This document shows positions 61,605 through 64,000 of a stretch of 64,000 nucleotides of DNA, piece by piece (within the stretch, counting starts at the first letter, position 1; each line of letters begins with the position of its first letter). Both the position numbers and the translations under genes were made by a program. Origin of the DNA: Antennarius striatus. Its lineage: Eukaryota; Chordata; Actinopteri; Lophiiformes; Antennariidae. Location: the NCBI RefSeq assembly GCF_040054535.1, contig NC_090782.1:17352001-17416000 (forward strand), written 5' to 3'. The notes below the pieces were generated by a model. The model saw nothing but the letters and a program-made list of their open reading frames with translations, was not told the origin of the DNA and did not search any database.

Positions 61605-62995
61605 CATTCACTAGTTGTGGTGACAATGATTTGTTCTTTGAACAACCAGAACAAATCATTGTTTTGTTTTGGGTTTCAGAATTGCTTTGTTGCCAATTGG
61701 CTTTTTTCTTCTTCTTATTGCTCCCAGTTCTTCAGATCTCCACCAAAACATGAAACTGTCCCATACGGAAAACTGGATAGGGGGAAACAACACACAATCT
61801 GGTTTAAATACCTACATTACACAACCACAGTAGAATGGCAAGGATGAAATCTCAAGAATAGCTGTTTCAAAATTTTACATTTTGAAACAGCTATCATTCC
61901 AGTATTCTTTGAAAGAATACTGGAATGAGACAAAGTCTGTTATTATAGATCACCCTCATAAGAAAAGATTACTTGATGGCCTTCTTATTAATGGATTTTG
62001 ACAAGTTGTCCAAATCTTAATGAGCTACATCACAATATTACTCTTGCACCAAGATGCATCTGATCACATTCACACTTGCAAATTTACCACCATTATGTAT
62101 ATTTGCAAATACATTAAAAGCCCAAACAAAATTATCTTTTGATTTGTATAAGTTATTTAAGCCTGTCCATAATTAACCCTTTAAAACGAGTTGTAAAAGC
62201 TACCCAAAAATAGACAGTACCTGAGTTATGGATCCATCTTGCAGACTCCCAACAAAAGCCCTGATACCTGTCTCCTCAACAAAAGAATCCACAGCATCTA
62301 GACAAAAAATAGTATAGAAGACGCTGAAAGCCTTTCAACGTGAGATGTGGGATTACACATATCAGCTGAGAGAAGTAGTACCATGTCTGCTTTCTTTTTC
62401 TGCTATTTAATGGTGTCAGAGGACTCACCATGTAGTTCATTTACCCCGGCGCTCACCAGCAGCACCACCAGCGCCAACACTATACAACGGTTCATAGTGA
62501 AACCCTTCCATGGATTTGGAACATCACTCAAATCCTTAATGGACAGAATCCGGTCATAAGACACTGTGAAGAGACACAACTTATTCCAATGGGTGTGATA
62601 GCGGGTGGAGCAGTAACTCAGTCGGACGTTTGGGTTGTACATGAGTTTCTTACTTATGTTTTCAGATATTCCAATTCTGACTCCTAAAGTTGTGCAGATC
62701 AAGGTTTAAGTTCAATCCAATGTGAAGCTGCACAGTAAGATGAAATATGACTGCAATGCAGAAAAAAAACAATGCATACGAGTCCACATTCCAATTTGTA
62801 CAGACCTCAGGACGACTGTCTGTTAGACTAACATAAGACAACTTAAAATAGACACCTGAAGGGAAAGTCAGACACGATTTGAAGAAGCTCGGAGTTAAGA
62901 TTTAAGTGAAAATCGGCTCATAAAAGAGAAACTTACCCGACTTAATCTTTCAGGCTGTCTACCACTGAAATGAGGGCAGTGTGTTTGAGTGGATG
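61599..62995 (-). CDS. Undescribed small secreted-peptide gene (86 aa, 4 exons), convergent with amh
   Basis: I do not recognise the product. On the minus strand a TATA box (63022-63028) precedes a 5' UTR exon ending at a GTAAGT donor (62931-62936). Exon 2 (62429-62563, CTTCACAG acceptor) carries the start codon at 62495-62493 and MNRCIVLALVVLLVSAG, a clear signal peptide, then a GTGAGT donor. Exon 3 (62221-62297) joins as G|AT (Asp) and reads DAVDSFVEETGIRAFVGSLQ. Exon 4 joins in phase at 61772 after a polypyrimidine CCCCCTATCCAG. It reads FSVWDSFMFWWRSEEL and a basic GAIRRRKKPIGNK tail, with TGA at 61658-61656. AATAAA follows at 61604-61599. The mature peptide would have about 68 residues and no cysteine. 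RRRKK could be a convertase site. Exon 4 is the least certain part. Confidence 0.6.
61624..61661. repeat. Perfect 14-bp inverted repeat at the 3' end of the peptide gene
   Basis: CAATGATTTGTTCT (61624-61637) and AGAACAAATCATTG (61648-61661) around a 10-base loop. One arm covers the predicted TGA stop codon at 61656-61658. Confidence 0.95.
61858..61927. repeat. Two abutting perfect hairpins (16 bp each)
   Basis: The first has arms ATAGCTGTTTCAAAAT (61858-61873) and ATTTTGAAACAGCTAT (61879-61894) with a 5-base loop. The second begins at the next base: CATTCCAGTATTCTTT (61895-61910) and AAAGAATACTGGAATG (61912-61927), separated by one G. Both are exact. They lie in the third intron of the predicted minus-strand gene. 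Confidence 0.95.
62221..62495 (-). CDS. Coding exons 2-3 of the undescribed peptide gene
   Basis: Coding parts are 62429-62495 (22 codons plus one base) and 62221-62297 (two bases plus 25 codons). The donor CATG|GTGAGTCC and the acceptor TTTTTTGTCTAG are both near-consensus. Reading straight through the exon 2 donor ends after six more codons. Reading through the exon 3 donor adds VLSIFG and a stop, which is the alternative if exon 4 is wrong. A 10-codon upstream ORF begins at 62557 in the 5' UTR part of exon 2. Confidence 0.6.
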
Positions 62996-62997
62996 GC

Positions 62998-64000
62998 AAT
63001 TTCTCTTCTGCTGGCGCAGTGCTATATACACCCTCACCGTGCGCCTTCACCACCTGATTGACAGGCACAGGTGGCAATGACTGAGAAAAGGAAAATGACT
63101 CGAGCAATTCTTTTCTAAATTTTGTATATCTACTCATAGCATTTTAGTGTGAAATAAAGTGTTTACAAGGGAATCAAATGTTTATTTACAAGTTCAGATT
63201 TTTCATGAAAAAATAATGAGCTAGATATTAGCGTTGTTAAAAAGGACAACAGACAACAATATAGAACTAGATGTAGAATTAGTGCTTACATATTGAATGA
63301 TGGGTGATGAACGTCACCCAGAGTTTTATTCATTTATAAAAGCACATTTATCCACACAAAAAATTACAAAATAATCACATTCACGTGAAATTCACACTCA
63401 AAAGTAATTAATAGTAGAAAAAACGATAAACTAAACAAAATATCATTGTAATCATAGAATGTGGTTTGTTCACTTTTGGTTTTGTGAAGTATGAATCAAT
63501 AGAAAATTGGTTTGCTGAACACTCTGATTAGAAATGACATTTTGAAAAAGTGAAAACAGAATAAGAGAACTGTCGAACATTAGGCCAGAGGCTCTGGATG
63601 TTGTGGGACTGTCATGGCTGACGGGTCGCTTCAACATTGCGTAGACAGCGAGTACAGTGCCGCTCTCTCAATGTGGGATTTGGAGTCACTTCTTATTATG
63701 AAGAGAGAGTCCTGTCTTTGTTCTTTTTAGAAATAAACTTTCCACCCAAAGGTCTGAGTGGGCTTGCCTCGCTCTCCTGTGTCGTGTCCATCTCTGTTGT
63801 CAGTTGCCCTGTTTTTGACTAGTGGCGCAGGCATTTAAAATGCTCGCGCATTGACTTGCCATTCACAATTAATTGCGTTAATTTTTTTATAGCGTGTTAA
63901 TTTGCAGCGTAATTAATTAATATAATTAACGCCTTCATTAATTGAAAAAAAAAACCCACACGCATTTAAACATTTACATGAGAAGAACCCAAGAAAGGGA
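62998..64000. other. Right edge, upstream of the peptide gene; no further gene seen
   Basis: AT-rich sequence apart from the TATA box already listed. The segment 63826-63930 with repeated GCGTTAATT/AATTAATT motifs resembles low-complexity repeat ends but was not assigned. No known amh neighbour, such as an antizyme gene, could be recognised before the window ends. Confidence 0.5.
63022..63028 (-). promoter_or_regulatory. TATA box of the undescribed peptide gene
   Basis: TATATAG on the minus strand, within GGTGTATATAGCACTGCG. A start about 30 bases downstream (near 62995) would give a 5' UTR exon of about 60 bases ending at the GTAAGT donor. A TATA-driven promoter fits a tissue-restricted secreted peptide. 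Confidence 0.5.

Noticed and set aside
62895..63137. An 80-codon minus-strand ORF
   Set aside because: It spans the predicted TATA box and 5' UTR exon of the peptide gene; the GTAAGT donor inside it gives a better explanation.

Overview
This window is nuclear DNA from a teleost fish, probably a percomorph-like one. The evidence is short GT..AG introns, low-GC introns with (CA)n tracts, fish-type interspersed repeats, and three genes in the order ell - dot1l - amh on the + strand. All three were recognised from their translated exons. Exon boundaries come from splice sites and reading-phase continuity, not from transcripts.

Layout: 1-7129 is sequence upstream of the first visible ell exon, probably intron 1, since coding exon 1 was not found. 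Eleven ell exons (7130-23471) encode 592 residues up to the stop. A 3' UTR of up to about 2.4 kb follows, then an intergenic gap. A CpG-rich promoter with a YY1-type initiator element (28560-29017) starts dot1l. Its 28 coding exons (29018-51098) encode 1611 residues, and a long 3' UTR probably reaches about 55.7 kb. After 2.8 kb of intergenic DNA, amh has seven exons (58524-61221) encoding 542 residues, ending in a complete seven-cysteine TGF-beta domain.

ELL is an RNA polymerase II elongation factor of the super elongation complex. DOT1L is the H3K79 methyltransferase that binds AF9/ENL, so the two neighbours work in the same elongation machinery. AMH is the secreted gonadal TGF-beta ligand that controls germ-cell number and gonad fate. 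Copies of it have become sex-determining genes in several fishes, but this copy sits in the conserved dot1l-linked location.

The most novel item is a small minus-strand gene at 61599-62995, convergent with amh and invisible to simple ORF scanning. It shows a TATA box, a 5' UTR exon, a signal-peptide exon, two more in-phase exons with good splice sites, and an AATAAA 52 bases after the stop. The predicted product is an 86-residue secreted basic peptide that I cannot assign to any family.

The introns hold mobile elements: a Tigger/pogo-like element (9451-10395), two hAT-type non-autonomous elements with 8-bp target duplications (32712-33330, 45528-45810), a broken RTE-type LINE (about 48440-49845), two copies of one tRNA-derived SINE, a Tc1-like fragment and several MITE-like pieces. 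Seven short perfect or near-perfect inverted repeats are scattered through the right two thirds, three of them inside the new minus-strand gene.
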